Shown here: one piece after another, positions 6,392-16,500 of the stretch | How positions within the stretch are numbered: the first letter of the stretch is position 1 | Layout: the number at the start of each line of letters is the position of its first letter | DNA from: an uncultured Verrucomicrobia subdivision 3 bacterium | GTDB taxonomy: Bacteria > Verrucomicrobiota > Verrucomicrobiae > Limisphaerales > UBA11358 | Assembly: GCA_903847285.1 (NCBI GenBank) | Contig: CAINDH010000002.1 | Span: 1-20,653 of the forward strand | Direction: 5' to 3' | Length of the DNA: 20,653 bases | Made by a program: the position numbers and the translations under genes | Notes under the pieces: generated by a model | What the model saw: only the letters and a program-made list of their open reading frames with translations | The model's database searches: none | What the model was told of the DNA's origin: nothing

Positions 6392-9300
6392 ATGAGGAAT
6401 ACTTGCCAACTCGCGCTGTTTGCGTGGATGGTGGTCATTCTATTTTTGCTGGCGGCGCCAGTTGCTGGACGAGGGGACATTGCGGTTCTCCCGCCGATCG
6501 TTGGGATGCCGATGGTCACGAATAGCTCTTGTCTCCTTGAGTTTTCAAAAATTCAGGCCGCTCAAGGCTGGCCGCTTCGGTTTGAGGGCGTTGTGACTTG
6601 GGCGGACTCCAACCGAGGCTTCCTTGTGTTGCAGGACACTCAAGGCGCAGTGGCTCTTCACCTGAATTTTCTATCAAAGGAAATCCGGCCCGGTCAACGA
6701 ATTCGAGTGGAATCAGAGAACGCGGCATTCTTAATTCCGGCTTTTCCAGAATTTCCGTTCAAGCCTTCGGGGAGCGGATGGTTGCCCACGCTCACCTCCC
6801 CGACGAACCAGGGCAGTTACTATCTTGCCCGGATGCACGGGTTTTTGATTCCACCGGTCACGGGGGACTATTTGTTTTGGATTGCCAGCAAAGGTTCGTC
6901 TGAATTTTGGTTCAGCACCAATGCGGATTCAGCCGGTCTTCAGCGAATCGCCTTCGTTCCGAATGGCAGGGCGTCAAATCCGGGGCAGTGGGACAAATAT
7001 CCGACGCAAGCTTCCGGGCCAATCCACCTTGAGGCGGGGCAGCCGTGCTTGTTCGACGTGATGCACGAGCAGCGTGCCGGTCGAGACGATACGGCTTCGG
7101 TGGCCTGGCAAGGGCCCGGCTTGGCGCGACAAGTAATTGATGGCCGTTTTCTTGTTCCTTACTCCAACCACAACACCAATGGAATCATCCGGGAATTTTG
7201 GAATGACTATCTTCTGGCATCGCTTCAGCCATTGACTGCTGGCGAGGTGGAGAACGTCGGACTTGTCGTGGCCAATCCGCGAATTGAGATTATCGGCGAA
7301 TCGCCGTTCCCCAGTCCAATGCCGGTCGAAATCGGTGTGGCTTTGTCACCGGCGCAAAATTTTCGATGGGCTGAAGTGGAAGGCACGGTGGGATTCGTTG
7401 CCAAAGGGCTGCACGATTTGACGCTGGAGCTGGTTCAGGATCATGCACACATCGAGTTGAAATTGCCCGCCACGGCAAAATTAAATCTCACAGATCTCGT
7501 AGGAATGCGAGTCCGGGCCAGAGGTGTGTGTGAAGCGCGGGCGGACGAAAACGGGAACCAAACCGCCGGCGTGGTCTGGGTGCCATCGGAGAAAGAGTTT
7601 TCTGAAACCGGAACGGATGCCGAAAATTTGCAGAAGCTCAAGCCCGTGTCCATCGGCGAGCTTGATCCGGCCAATCCGGCGCTGGCTTCCGGCCGGCGGA
7701 TTCGCATTCGCGGGACAATCATTCAGCAAGACGGCGACAAGGTCATCGTTCAGGGAACCGCCCGCTGCTGCGGATATGTTTCCACCAATGGAACTGACTG
7801 GAAATCCGTGGCTCCGCCGGTGGATATTCTGATGCACGATTCAGCCTTGGGCGGATTTTTGGCAAGTTCCTACAAGTCGGCGGAATTAACCACCGCGCGG
7901 TTTGATTCGGTGAGTGGTGTGGATGCTTCAGCGCAGGATTTGGAGATTTCAACCGTGGCTCCGGTTGGAAAAACTGTTGTTCAATCAGACGGCAAGTTTA
8001 TCGTGCAAGGCGCTGGCACGGGCTTCGGTTCCACTTTTGAGCGGTTTCATTATTTCAGCGAGCCGCTTGCGGAAAAAATGGAGATTATCGCGCGCCTCAC
8101 GAGCTTGGAATCCCATGAAGCGGAATCAACGGCGGGCATCATGATGCGGGACTCGATAGATCCGTTTGCCAGTTTTGCCAGTTTGACGTTGAACGCGGGC
8201 GGCGGGGGTGCATTTCATTTTCGTCAAGGTCAGGGTGAACGCGATGAAACGATCAGCCTGAACAGTTGCCCGGTTCCCTGCTGGCTGAAGTTGACGCGGA
8301 GTTTTCCCACGGTGGAAGTCCGCGTTGAGAAAAAATTTTCCGCGAGCGTTGGCAAAACGGTTGACCTGATCGGTTCGTTGCAATGGGATGGAAACCGCGC
8401 ATTTCTCGCGAATGTCCGGCGGCTGGATGAGCGGGCAGCAATCAGTTCAACAAACTCATCTGCGGAAAATTCCGACGTGGCGGTGCCGGTTCACATCTCG
8501 CAGCTTGTTCCTGAACGTGGCGAGGGATTGCGGCAGGGTTCGGGATCAATCATCGTCCGCGGCGTGGTCACCTTCAACGGCCCGGCGTTCGGCACCAATT
8601 ATCTGATCCTGCAGGACGAAACCGCCGGAGCCTTGGTGCGCCTGACCGTGCGTTTCGCCCGCCGAAGTCCGGGTGTCGGCCAACGGATTGAACTTGAAAT
8701 GAAAAGTCAAAATGGCAAGTGGCCGTTCCCGCTTGATCCGAACCGGATGCAGGTCATCGGCCCGGCGCGAATGCCGGAGCTGGTCAACCTCGCGACGGCA
8801 AACACGCAGGCCCGGCGCGGTGAATTTCGCCGGGTGGAATGTCAGGGCATAGTTCGCGAGGCAAATCCTGGTGAGGGATTAAAATTGGTCACTCGAACCG
8901 GAGAAATGCCCGTCTGGGTCAGCGGAGCAACGGATGCGGAACTGGCCTGCCTTGTGGATGCGCTGGTGCGGATTCGCGGCGTGCTGGTTTACCGGGACAG
9001 CAAGACATCATTGCTCGCTCCGTCACCCGCTGGCATTGAAGTTCTTGAGCCGGCCCCTAGCGATCCATTTGCCATTCCGACGATAACGATTGACGGCCTG
9101 AAGGATTTTGCGCGACAGGCATCAAGCTGTCATCGCATCAAAATTTCCGGCGTGGTCACTTATAAAAACGACGGGCTGCTGGTGATTCAGGATGACACCA
9201 GTGGTGTGCAACTGAAAATGTCCGTTCCGTCCAAAATTGCGGTTGGAAATTCCGTTGAGGCAGTTGGTTTCCCCGACGGCCAGCCCGGCTCGCTGTCGTT

Positions 9301-10501
9301 GTCACAGGCGTTGGTGCGCAAGGGCGGAAACAATTCGCCGCCGGCGGCAGTCGCGATTTCGGGGGAAGAATTATATTCCGGCGCTTACGGCGCGAAGATT
9401 GTCCGGCTGGCCGGCGAACTGCTCGGACAAAAAATTGAGGACGGAAATCAAATCTTGGAACTCCAGTCCGGGCAGCGAATTGTTCGCGCCGAATTTTTGA
9501 ACCGCCATTCTGGTTTCAAATCCATCCCCGCCGGCAGCCAGGTGCAAGTCACCGGCGTCTCCCGGCCGGAGCGCATCGGAAATGCGCCGGTGGAAAATGC
9601 GGGCGGCGATTCAGCGACGGCGTCGTTCAGTGTTTTATTGCGGACACCTGAAGACGTGGCGATTCTGCAATTGCCCCCGTGGTGGGTGTGGCGGCACGCG
9701 GCGGCAATCATTGGCGCTCTGGGATTCGTGCTCGTTGTCGCGATGCTGTGGATTCGTTACCTGCGCCTGAAAGTCGCGCGTCGCACACGGCAATTGAATG
9801 AAGCGATGAGCAAGCTTGAGCGCGAGACGGAAGCCTCCGCGACCTTGGCGGAGCGCAACCGGCTGGCGGGAGAAATTCACGACGGCCTGGAACAGGGATT
9901 GAGCGCCGTGATGATGCAACTCGACGGTCTGGAATCCAAACTGCCCGCCGACCCGGCGGGCGTGGCGCGCCATCTCGAACTGGCGCGCAGCATGGTCCGG
10001 TTCAGCCGCACCGAAGTCCGGCACAGCCTGTGGGACTGGAAATCGCCCGCGCTGACAGACAAAGATTTGGGCAGTGCCATCGGCGACATTGCGAAACAGA
10101 TGAACAATGGAAACGAAGCGCGGGTCACGGTGCAAGTTTCCGGCAAGGCCGTTGCGCTGCCAACCGCCATCGAACATCATCTGTTACGCATCGCCCAGGA
10201 AGCGTTGAACAATGCGTTCAAATATTCCGCCGCCAGCACCATCAACATCAGCTTGGACTACGGTGGTGAAAATGTCCGGCTGGTGGTGCGTGACAACGGA
10301 CGCGGCTTTGATACCGAGCACGTCTTGGGCGGAAGCAACGGACATTTTGGCCTGCAAAATTTGAAGAGCCGCGCGCGCAAAATAGGCGGCACGCTAAAAA
10401 TTGACAGCGTCGTCGGCAGCGGAACCATCATTGAGGCAACCGTGCCGGTGACTTTGACGCCGCCAAAATCCAACGGCAACGGGCAGAACTTTCTCGCATG
10501 A
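6392..10501 (+). CDS. Giant NarL-family sensor histidine kinase with PA14-like ectodomain
   Basis: A 1369-aa inner-membrane kinase. Residues 1-27 form a signal peptide or first TM. The ectodomain (about 28-1098) opens with an OB-like unit (FEGVVTWADSNRGFLVLQD, about 60-112). A PA14-like carbohydrate-binding domain follows at about 113-257 (SYYLARMHGFLIPPVTGDYLFWIAS, EAGQPCLFDVMHEQRAG). More OB-like units lie around 325-380, 433-500, 697-796, 797-890 and 890-1095, and a DUF1349-like segment at about 505-675 (AGIMMRDSIDPFASFASL). One TM helix (about 1100-1121) follows PPWWVWR. The cytoplasmic part has a coiled linker, the HisKA_3 box ERNRLAGEIHDGLEQGL with His1163, and a HATPase with EALNNAFKYS, DNGRGFD (1301-1307) and GLQNLKSRA. 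All catalytic motifs look intact. It overlaps its response regulator by 4 bp. A sugar or polysaccharide ligand is inferred from the PA14 domain and neighbours. Confidence 0.92.
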   Translation: MRNTCQLALFAWMVVILFLLAAPVAGRGDIAVLPPIVGMPMVTNSSCLLEFSKIQAAQGWPLRFEGVVTWADSNRGFLVLQDTQGAVALHLNFLSKEIRPGQRIRVESENAAFLIPAFPEFPFKPSGSGWLPTLTSPTNQGSYYLARMHGFLIPPVTGDYLFWIASKGSSEFWFSTNADSAGLQRIAFVPNGRASNPGQWDKYPTQASGPIHLEAGQPCLFDVMHEQRAGRDDTASVAWQGPGLARQVIDGRFLVPYSNHNTNGIIREFWNDYLLASLQPLTAGEVENVGLVVANPRIEIIGESPFPSPMPVEIGVALSPAQNFRWAEVEGTVGFVAKGLHDLTLELVQDHAHIELKLPATAKLNLTDLVGMRVRARGVCEARADENGNQTAGVVWVPSEKEFSETGTDAENLQKLKPVSIGELDPANPALASGRRIRIRGTIIQQDGDKVIVQGTARCCGYVSTNGTDWKSVAPPVDILMHDSALGGFLASSYKSAELTTARFDSVSGVDASAQDLEISTVAPVGKTVVQSDGKFIVQGAGTGFGSTFERFHYFSEPLAEKMEIIARLTSLESHEAESTAGIMMRDSIDPFASFASLTLNAGGGGAFHFRQGQGERDETISLNSCPVPCWLKLTRSFPTVEVRVEKKFSASVGKTVDLIGSLQWDGNRAFLANVRRLDERAAISSTNSSAENSDVAVPVHISQLVPERGEGLRQGSGSIIVRGVVTFNGPAFGTNYLILQDETAGALVRLTVRFARRSPGVGQRIELEMKSQNGKWPFPLDPNRMQVIGPARMPELVNLATANTQARRGEFRRVECQGIVREANPGEGLKLVTRTGEMPVWVSGATDAELACLVDALVRIRGVLVYRDSKTSLLAPSPAGIEVLEPAPSDPFAIPTITIDGLKDFARQASSCHRIKISGVVTYKNDGLLVIQDDTSGVQLKMSVPSKIAVGNSVEAVGFPDGQPGSLSLSQALVRKGGNNSPPAAVAISGEELYSGAYGAKIVRLAGELLGQKIEDGNQILELQSGQRIVRAEFLNRHSGFKSIPAGSQVQVTGVSRPERIGNAPVENAGGDSATASFSVLLRTPEDVAILQLPPWWVWRHAAAIIGALGFVLVVAMLWIRYLRLKVARRTRQLNEAMSKLERETEASATLAERNRLAGEIHDGLEQGLSAVMMQLDGLESKLPADPAGVARHLELARSMVRFSRTEVRHSLWDWKSPALTDKDLGSAIGDIAKQMNNGNEARVTVQVSGKAVALPTAIEHHLLRIAQEALNNAFKYSAASTINISLDYGGENVRLVVRDNGRGFDTEHVLGGSNGHFGLQNLKSRARKIGGTLKIDSVVGSGTIIEATVPVTLTPPKSNGNGQNFLA

Positions 10502-11130
10502 GCAGCAAACAAAAAATTCGCGTCCTGGTGGTTGACGACCACATTCTCATCCGCATGGGATTGAAGACGATTTCGGAAATCGAGCCGGACATAAAAATTG
10601 TCGCGCAGGTTGAAGATGGCGAGGCGGCGGTGGAAGCGTTTCGCCAGCATCGTCCCGATGTGGTGATCATGGATTTACGATTGCCGGGCATGGATGGCGT
10701 GCAGACGATTCAGGCGCTGCGAAAAGAATTTGGTGCCGTGCCGGTGCTGGTGTTGAGCAGCCATCGCACGGATGCGGACATCGCCCGCGTCATCCAGGCG
10801 GAGGCCGCCGGTTACTTGCTCAAGGATATGCCGCTGCCGCGTTTGGTGGAAGCCATCCGCGCCGCCCATGCCGGGCAGCACTATTTTCCGCCCGAAATCG
10901 CCAGCCGTCTGCCAGAACAACTCCGTCAACCCAAGCTCACTCCGCGCGAGTTGGAAGTTTTGCAGATGATTGCCAATGGCCGCAGCAACAAGGAAATCGG
11001 TGATGTCTTTGGCATCGTCGAAGGCACGGTGAAAGTTCACGTCACCAACCTGCTGGAAAAACTTCACGCTGCCGACCGCACACAGGCCGTGACTATCGCG
11101 GTGAAGCGTGGACTGATAAATCTCCAATAA
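10498..11130 (+). CDS. NarL/FixJ-type response regulator
   Basis: A 210-aa cytoplasmic DNA-binding regulator. The receiver domain (1-120) has the acidic pair Asp13-Asp14 (VVDDH), the phospho-acceptor Asp59 (VIMDLRLPGMDG), the Ser in VLSSH and the Lys in YLLKDMP. After a short linker the LuxR-type HTH follows (LTPRELEVLQMIANGRSNKEIG..VEGTVKVHVTNLLEKLHAADRTQAV). Its ATG overlaps the kinase stop (ATGA), so it is the cognate partner of the giant sensor, phosphorylated from His1163. Targets are unknown; the sugar-related genes downstream are the obvious candidates. Confidence 0.95.
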   Translation: MSSKQKIRVLVVDDHILIRMGLKTISEIEPDIKIVAQVEDGEAAVEAFRQHRPDVVIMDLRLPGMDGVQTIQALRKEFGAVPVLVLSSHRTDADIARVIQAEAAGYLLKDMPLPRLVEAIRAAHAGQHYFPPEIASRLPEQLRQPKLTPRELEVLQMIANGRSNKEIGDVFGIVEGTVKVHVTNLLEKLHAADRTQAVTIAVKRGLINLQ

Positions 11131-11178
11131 AATCCGCCGGCTAATTCTTTCTTGCCAGATTCTCCCGCTGTGGTGACG

Positions 11179-11212
11179 GCTGCGGTCTATATCTAAAGTC
11201 ATAGACCGCAGC
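11179..11212. repeat. Perfect 12-bp inverted repeat after the response regulator
   Basis: GCTGCGGTCTAT (11179-11190) and ATAGACCGCAGC (11201-11212) pair perfectly around a 10-nt loop. There is no T-tract after the stem, so it is not a classic terminator. It lies 48 bp after the regulator stop and 51 bp before the XylR-type gene, where it could be an operator, an mRNA processing or stability hairpin, or a dispersed palindrome. Confidence 0.75.
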
Positions 11213-11262
11213 ATGACCTTCGGCCAATTGTTTTCTTTCTTGGTTGCTGGGAAAATGCTGGC

Positions 11263-12408
11263 GTGACCCCAACTCCGCGCCGCCGGGTGCTTTTAGTTCT
11301 TGGCTGGTATGATTACCGGCTGCATCGCGGCATTGAAAAATATGCGCAGGAGCATGGCTGGCATTTGTCCGAGGATTTGGTGCGTGAAAAGGTCATACCC
11401 TGGGGTTGGGATGGCGATGGAATTCTTACCTGGCTGGGCGCGGGCGACGATTTGGCTGACTTCGTCTTCCACTCGCAAAAGCCTACGGTGGATTTCAGTT
11501 TCCGGCGGACGCAGTTGAAATTCACCCGCGTTCTGGAGGACACCACCGGCGCGGCCCAACTGGTGGTGGATCATTTCATCTCGCGCGGGTTCCGCAATTT
11601 TCTTTTTTACAGCGACACGGAGAACTGGGTTTACAACGAGCGCGGCAATGCCTTTTTGAAAATTCTAAAAGATGCCGGACGCGTGTGTGGTTCCTTGAGC
11701 TGGCACAAATCTTCGGCTCACCGGGTTGACCGCAAGGCTTGGAAAACTAAAAGGGAATGGTTGGCGGCCGAGTTGAAACGCCTGCCCAAGCCCGTCGGTA
11801 TTTTTGCGGCGACCGACGGACTTGCTTTGGAGTTGTTGGAGACTTGCGAAGCGGCGGGCATCGCTGTGCCGGAGGAAGTGTCCATCGTCGGCGCCGGAAA
11901 TTCGTTGCTGGCGGTGGACGCGATGCACACGCCGATCTCCAGCGTGGATACCAATCTGGAAGTTCTGGGTTATCGCGGCGCGGCGGAGCTGGACCGCTTG
12001 ATGCGGCGCAAGGTGATTCCGGCGGCACCGATTCGGGTGCCGCCATCCCGCTTGATCGTCCGCAAGAGCAGCGATCTGGTGGCGGTGAATCATCCGGGCA
12101 TTGCGCGCAGCCTGCGTTTCATGTGGGAGCACGCGCACGAACCCATCGGCGTGGATGATCTGGCGCAGTCAGCGGCGATGTCGCGCCGCAGTTTTCATCA
12201 AGCCTTCGTTGAACACCTTGGCCGTCCGCCGGGCGCGGAGCTGCAACACATCCGCATCGAACGTGCGAAGCGTTTGCTGACCGATTCGGACGAAAAAATC
12301 GAAGCGATTGCCGAGAAATGCGGTTACCAAAGTTTGAACAGTTTGTGGGTGGCCTTTCGGCAAGCCACCGGAACAACTCCAAAAAAATTCCGGCTGCAAC
12401 GGGTTTAG
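11263..12408 (+). CDS. XylR-type regulator: sugar-binding domain fused to AraC HTH
   Basis: A 381-aa transcription factor. Residues about 8-270 form a LacI/GalR-like periplasmic-binding fold without the LacI helix-turn-helix (VLLVLGWYDYRLHRGIEKYAQEHGW, GIFAATDGLALELLETCEAAGIAVPEEVSIVGAGNS, ISSVDTNLEVLGYRGAAELDRLM). Residues about 280-381 are a two-HTH AraC domain (DDLAQSAAMSRRSFHQAFVEHLGRPPGAELQHIRIERAKRLL, then EAIAEKCGYQSLNSLWVAFRQATGTTPKKFR). The same order is found in E. coli XylR, which senses xylose. The actual sugar here is unknown. The start is the GTG at 11263; GGGAAA upstream is a weak ribosome site. It is followed by pseudopilin-like and secreted protein genes in the same direction, its probable targets. 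Confidence 0.92.
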   Translation: MTPTPRRRVLLVLGWYDYRLHRGIEKYAQEHGWHLSEDLVREKVIPWGWDGDGILTWLGAGDDLADFVFHSQKPTVDFSFRRTQLKFTRVLEDTTGAAQLVVDHFISRGFRNFLFYSDTENWVYNERGNAFLKILKDAGRVCGSLSWHKSSAHRVDRKAWKTKREWLAAELKRLPKPVGIFAATDGLALELLETCEAAGIAVPEEVSIVGAGNSLLAVDAMHTPISSVDTNLEVLGYRGAAELDRLMRRKVIPAAPIRVPPSRLIVRKSSDLVAVNHPGIARSLRFMWEHAHEPIGVDDLAQSAAMSRRSFHQAFVEHLGRPPGAELQHIRIERAKRLLTDSDEKIEAIAEKCGYQSLNSLWVAFRQATGTTPKKFRLQRV

Positions 12409-12593
12409 TCCCAAGCCGACGATGAATATTTTTCCAAATCCAATCCAGTTCAATTGATTAAAAAACCAGCCGCCAGCCACCCGTTCACATGAAATTTTCC
12501 AACGCAAATCATCCCGCCGAAACTTCAATGTTTTTTGCCGAAAGCAGAGAGGCAGCGGCTCAACGCCCTGTGCTAATGTGCGCTTGATTCCAA
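12409..12593. promoter_or_regulatory. Gap with a possible extended -10 promoter
   Basis: No gene is seen. TGTGCTAAT (12569-12577 region) resembles an extended -10 element (TG-n-GCTAAT) and would start transcription about ten bases before the ATG at 12594. No good -35 lies at the right distance, which would suit a promoter needing an activator such as the XylR-type protein. Weak evidence. Confidence 0.25.
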
Positions 12594-13511
12594 ATGAAAA
12601 TACCGAAAGCAGCGCGTCCATCGCCTGCATTTGCCTGCATGAAAACTCATAATTCTCCGAACAGCCTGCCATCACGCCGGGACGCCTTCACCTTGATCGA
12701 GCTATTGGTGGTGATTGCCATCATCGCCATTTTGGCGGCGATGTTGTTGCCAGCGTTGGCCAAGGCCAAGGTTAAAGCGCAAACCATGTCGTGCGTCAAC
12801 AACTTGAGGCAGCTTGGTTTGGCGAACATAATTTATACCGGCGATTACAATGATTGTTTCGCCCCCAACCCGGACGGTGCGGGCGGTCCGGCGGAATACG
12901 GAACGAGTGTTTTGGATCCGGCGTGGGTTGCGGGAAACATGGCGAGTTCAACGGGAAGCACCAATGCCGATCTGCTGGTGAATCCAGCCTATGCGCCGTT
13001 CGGTTCGCTGGGGCCTTATTCAAAAAATCCAGGGGTTTATCATTGCCCGGCGGACAAGACGCCCGGTGGTGGCGGCGCGCCGAGAGTCCGTTCGTATTCT
13101 TGTAATTCGTGGGTGGGAAAGAACTTGGTCCCCAATGGCGGCGGCTTGTATGGCAACATCAGCGCTGCGCAAACCGGTGGCGAGGTTTATCTGAAGACCA
13201 CCAGTTTTAAAAAACTTTCGTCCACGGATGCCTTTGTTTTTACCGAAGAACGCCTGGTGGCAATACCGGGGGACAATGCTTATCTCAACGACGGATGGTA
13301 TTGGTCGCCCACGCCCGGTGGGGCCAATGCGTGGACGGTTCGTGATCCGCCACAAATTGCGCACGGTGGCACGGTCACCGTCTTTTCCTTCGGCGACGGC
13401 CATGCTGAGACCCACAAGTGGCTGACGGATTTTTTTAAGACCTGCAAGAACGGGGACAGCAAACTTGGGAATGGAGACATCCAATGGTTGCTAAACCATT
13501 CCACCCAATAA
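12594..13511 (+). CDS. Pseudopilin-like H-X9-DG protein
   Basis: A 305-aa protein with a type IV prepilin N-terminus: after RRDA comes [28 protein letters not shown], with cleavage expected between Ala31 and Phe32 and Glu5 of the mature form present. The rest is a globular domain with short Cys-containing segments ([15 protein letters not shown]). Near the end it has the H-X9-DG signature ([20 protein letters not shown]). Such proteins are very abundant in Verrucomicrobia and Planctomycetes, are membrane-anchored or assembled by type II/IV machinery, and have no settled function. An ATG at 12639 would give a 16-residue leader, which is more usual; a 10-bp direct repeat precedes it. Neither start has a clear ribosome site. 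Confidence 0.88.
   Translation: MKIPKAARPSPAFACMKTHNSPNSLPSRRDAFTLIELLVVIAIIAILAAMLLPALAKAKVKAQTMSCVNNLRQLGLANIIYTGDYNDCFAPNPDGAGGPAEYGTSVLDPAWVAGNMASSTGSTNADLLVNPAYAPFGSLGPYSKNPGVYHCPADKTPGGGGAPRVRSYSCNSWVGKNLVPNGGGLYGNISAAQTGGEVYLKTTSFKKLSSTDAFVFTEERLVAIPGDNAYLNDGWYWSPTPGGANAWTVRDPPQIAHGGTVTVFSFGDGHAETHKWLTDFFKTCKNGDSKLGNGDIQWLLNHSTQ
12621..12640 (+). repeat. Tandem 10-bp direct repeat
   Basis: tcgcctgcat is followed directly by ttgcctgcat, nine of ten bases identical. It ends at the alternative ATG (12639) of the pseudopilin gene. Possibly a slippage duplication; it does not change the frame decision by itself. Confidence 0.6.
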
Positions 13512-13558
13512 ATAAATTTTTGAAACAGACAGATTAAGTGCCCTTAAACCCAAACAAA

Positions 13559-16500
13559 ATGAAAACGAATATGCAAAACCTACCAACCCTCCACCGGACA
13601 CGGTTGTTCTTCAACCGGATTACAACCTGCGCGCTCTTGGCGTTGTCCGCACCGTTAATCGCAACGGCGCAGCAAACAGTATTTTACGATACGTTTGGAA
13701 CCAGCACCTTGAACCAGACGAACATCGCCGGCGGCATACCGGGCGGGACGGCTTCGGTGGCGACACCGGTTAGCGCGACGAGCTATACGATTGGTTCGGC
13801 CAAGAACGCACTGGCCACATCCATTGGTTCCGGGCATTTTATTTTGAACACGGCCAACACGTCGTCTGGCAATAGCGAGGGTCAGGCCGTATTTACCAAA
13901 TACCCGGTTTCGCTGGCTACGGTGGGCGATTACCTGGAGATGACCTATTGCTTCACGGATAAATTCCCCATCCTCCAAGCCACCAACTCGGCGGCGACGG
14001 CGCTGTTTGCGGGTCTTTTCAATTCCGGCGGAGTAGCCCCGCAGGCGGGAGCGACCGCCGCCATCCTTCAGAACGGCGGCTATACCTCGGCCAATACCGC
14101 TGCCAGCGGTGGCGTCAAGCAATGGGTTGGATACCACGCGCAAATGTATAATTTAACCAGCGGCTGGCGGATTTATGCCCGGCCGGCCCAAACCGCGGAT
14201 CAAAATTTGAACCAAGTTCTCTTATACAATTATCCGCTGGCTCTGGCCAACGGCGGTTTCATCAACCCGCCTTCTCCTAATCTTGTTCCGGAGACGCAAT
14301 ACACCGTTCAACTGAGAATCACCTTGAGCGCCGCCGGCCAGCTCACGGTTTCCAACGCCTTATACACTGGCGCGGACACCAGCGGCACCCAATTTACCAA
14401 CACTTCGTGGGTGGTGACGGGGGCGAACGTATTGTCCACCAATTTCGACTCGCTGGCGATCGGCTATCGTTCGGGAACACCGGCGGCATGGACGAACGAC
14501 ATCAACTACATCAAAGTTATCGCCAAGCTTGCCGCCCAAGCGGGACCCTATTTCTTTGTCACCAACAGTGGCGATCCTTGCTCTGGCGGGGTGACTATTA
14601 GCTTGAGCGGATCGGTGACGACCAATGATTATCGGCTTTATCGAGACGGTGTGGATACCGGCACCAATGTGGCGGGCACCGGATCGGGGATCACCCTTAG
14701 TGTCGCCCAAACCGTTCCTGGGATATACACGGTCATCGCCAGCAATACAGTCACTGCAAGCGTAGGATCAATGTATGGCAGTGCGCCCGTTTATGCGCCA
14801 GGGATAACTATTAATACCCAGCCATCTTCGGTCACGTTGGTGACCAATCTTCCGACTGCGTTCACCGTGAACGCCGCTGGAGCTGCTTTGACTTATCAAT
14901 GGTATAAAAACAGCGTGCCGCTGACTAACAATGCCAACATGACCGGCGCGAAAACAGCCACCTTGAACTTTGCGGCGGTCGGGGCTGCCGACGCGGCCAC
15001 TTCGCTGAACGGTTACACGGTGGTCGTTCAAACTCCCTGCGGTGATATCGTTACATCCACGCCGCCCGCATCGCTGACCTTGGCGGCTCCGCGCAATTTG
15101 ATCTGGGCAGGTGGCGTTGTCGGCACCGACTGGAACTTTATCGATCAGGAATTTACGCTCGTCGGCAATCCGACAAACTTTGCGGCCGGCGACAATGTCA
15201 CCTTCAACGATATTTCTGGTAACACTTCGGTGACGATATCAAACAGCCTGACCCCGACCTTGATGTCGGTGACCGGGAGCCAAAGCTACACCTTTAGCGG
15301 ACCAAACGGGCTGACGGGCATTGCACAGTTGGTGGATAGCAGCTCGGGAACGATGACCATTCTAAACGATAACGTGCATGCCGGCGGCACCATCGTCAGC
15401 AATGGCGCAACCTTGTCCATCGGTGATGGCACCTCGGTCAAGGGTTCGATCACCGGCACCGTCACGGTTTCCACGAACGGGATCCTCAATTATAGCTCTA
15501 CTGCTAGTTCGGTGAATGCCACCTTGAACATTAAAAATGCCTTGGCTGGTAGCGGAACCGTTAATTTTAACGAAGGAGCTGGAGCCACTTACCTCACGGG
15601 GCTTAATTTGATCAGCAGTAATTTTAACGGAACGATCAATATCCTCGGATTCACGCGGCTTCATGCCAACGACAATAACGCCGGCTATGCGTTCGGCAAC
15701 GGCAGCATCGTGAACGTTCCGTCCGGCACTCAAGCGTGGCTGGATCGTTCGGCGACTACCTACAACAACACCTTTAACATTGCCGGAACCGGGTGGATTG
15801 GACTGGCTGTGCCCACAGGTGCGATGTCGCTTTTTGGTTGCACCGTCAATGGCCCGGTCAACCTTACGGCCGACGCGCGAATCGGCGGAACCATCAATGG
15901 TGGGACGATTCAAAGTGTTATCTCCGGCCCTTGGCAGCTCGAAGTGCGGGGCACGACCAATTCGTATGTGTTGACCATGGGGCCGACGAACGGCGCTCCG
16001 CAAGCCTATGGCTCCACGCTCATCACGGCCGGTTCAATCAGCGCGGTGAACAGCAACGCGATTAGCACTGGACCGCTCATTGTGGACATCGGCGGCGATA
16101 TGCGGGTCAATGGTAACACCATCACGGTGTCAAATTTATCCAGCATCAATTCCGGTTCCGTTACGCTGATTGAAGGGCCGAGAGTTCGCAACATGCACGC
16201 GACCTTGCCCGGAACCTTGCGGGTCGGAACCGATGACACCAGCACGACGTTCGATGGCACCTTCTCGGACGGCGCAGCAGCAGCGTTCGGCTTGACTAAA
16301 ATCGGTGCCGGCACTCTGACGCTCACCGCTGTCAGCACCAACACCGGTGCGGTCACCGTCAACGGCGGCACGCTGGCGATGTCCGGCTCAGGTTCATTTG
16401 GCAAGGCATCCCAAATCATCGCTGGCAGCGGTGCTTTTTATGATGTCACCGCCACCGGCAGCGGCACATTGACACTTAACAGTGCCCAGACCTTGAGAGG

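Noticed and set aside
6720..7165. PA14 domain as a toxin component
   Set aside because: PA14 here is part of a kinase ectodomain, as in many carbohydrate-binding proteins, and no toxin domain is present.
9635..10180. 181-aa minus-strand frame inside the kinase gene
   Set aside because: It lies opposite the intact TM, HisKA and HATPase coding region and has no protein family features.
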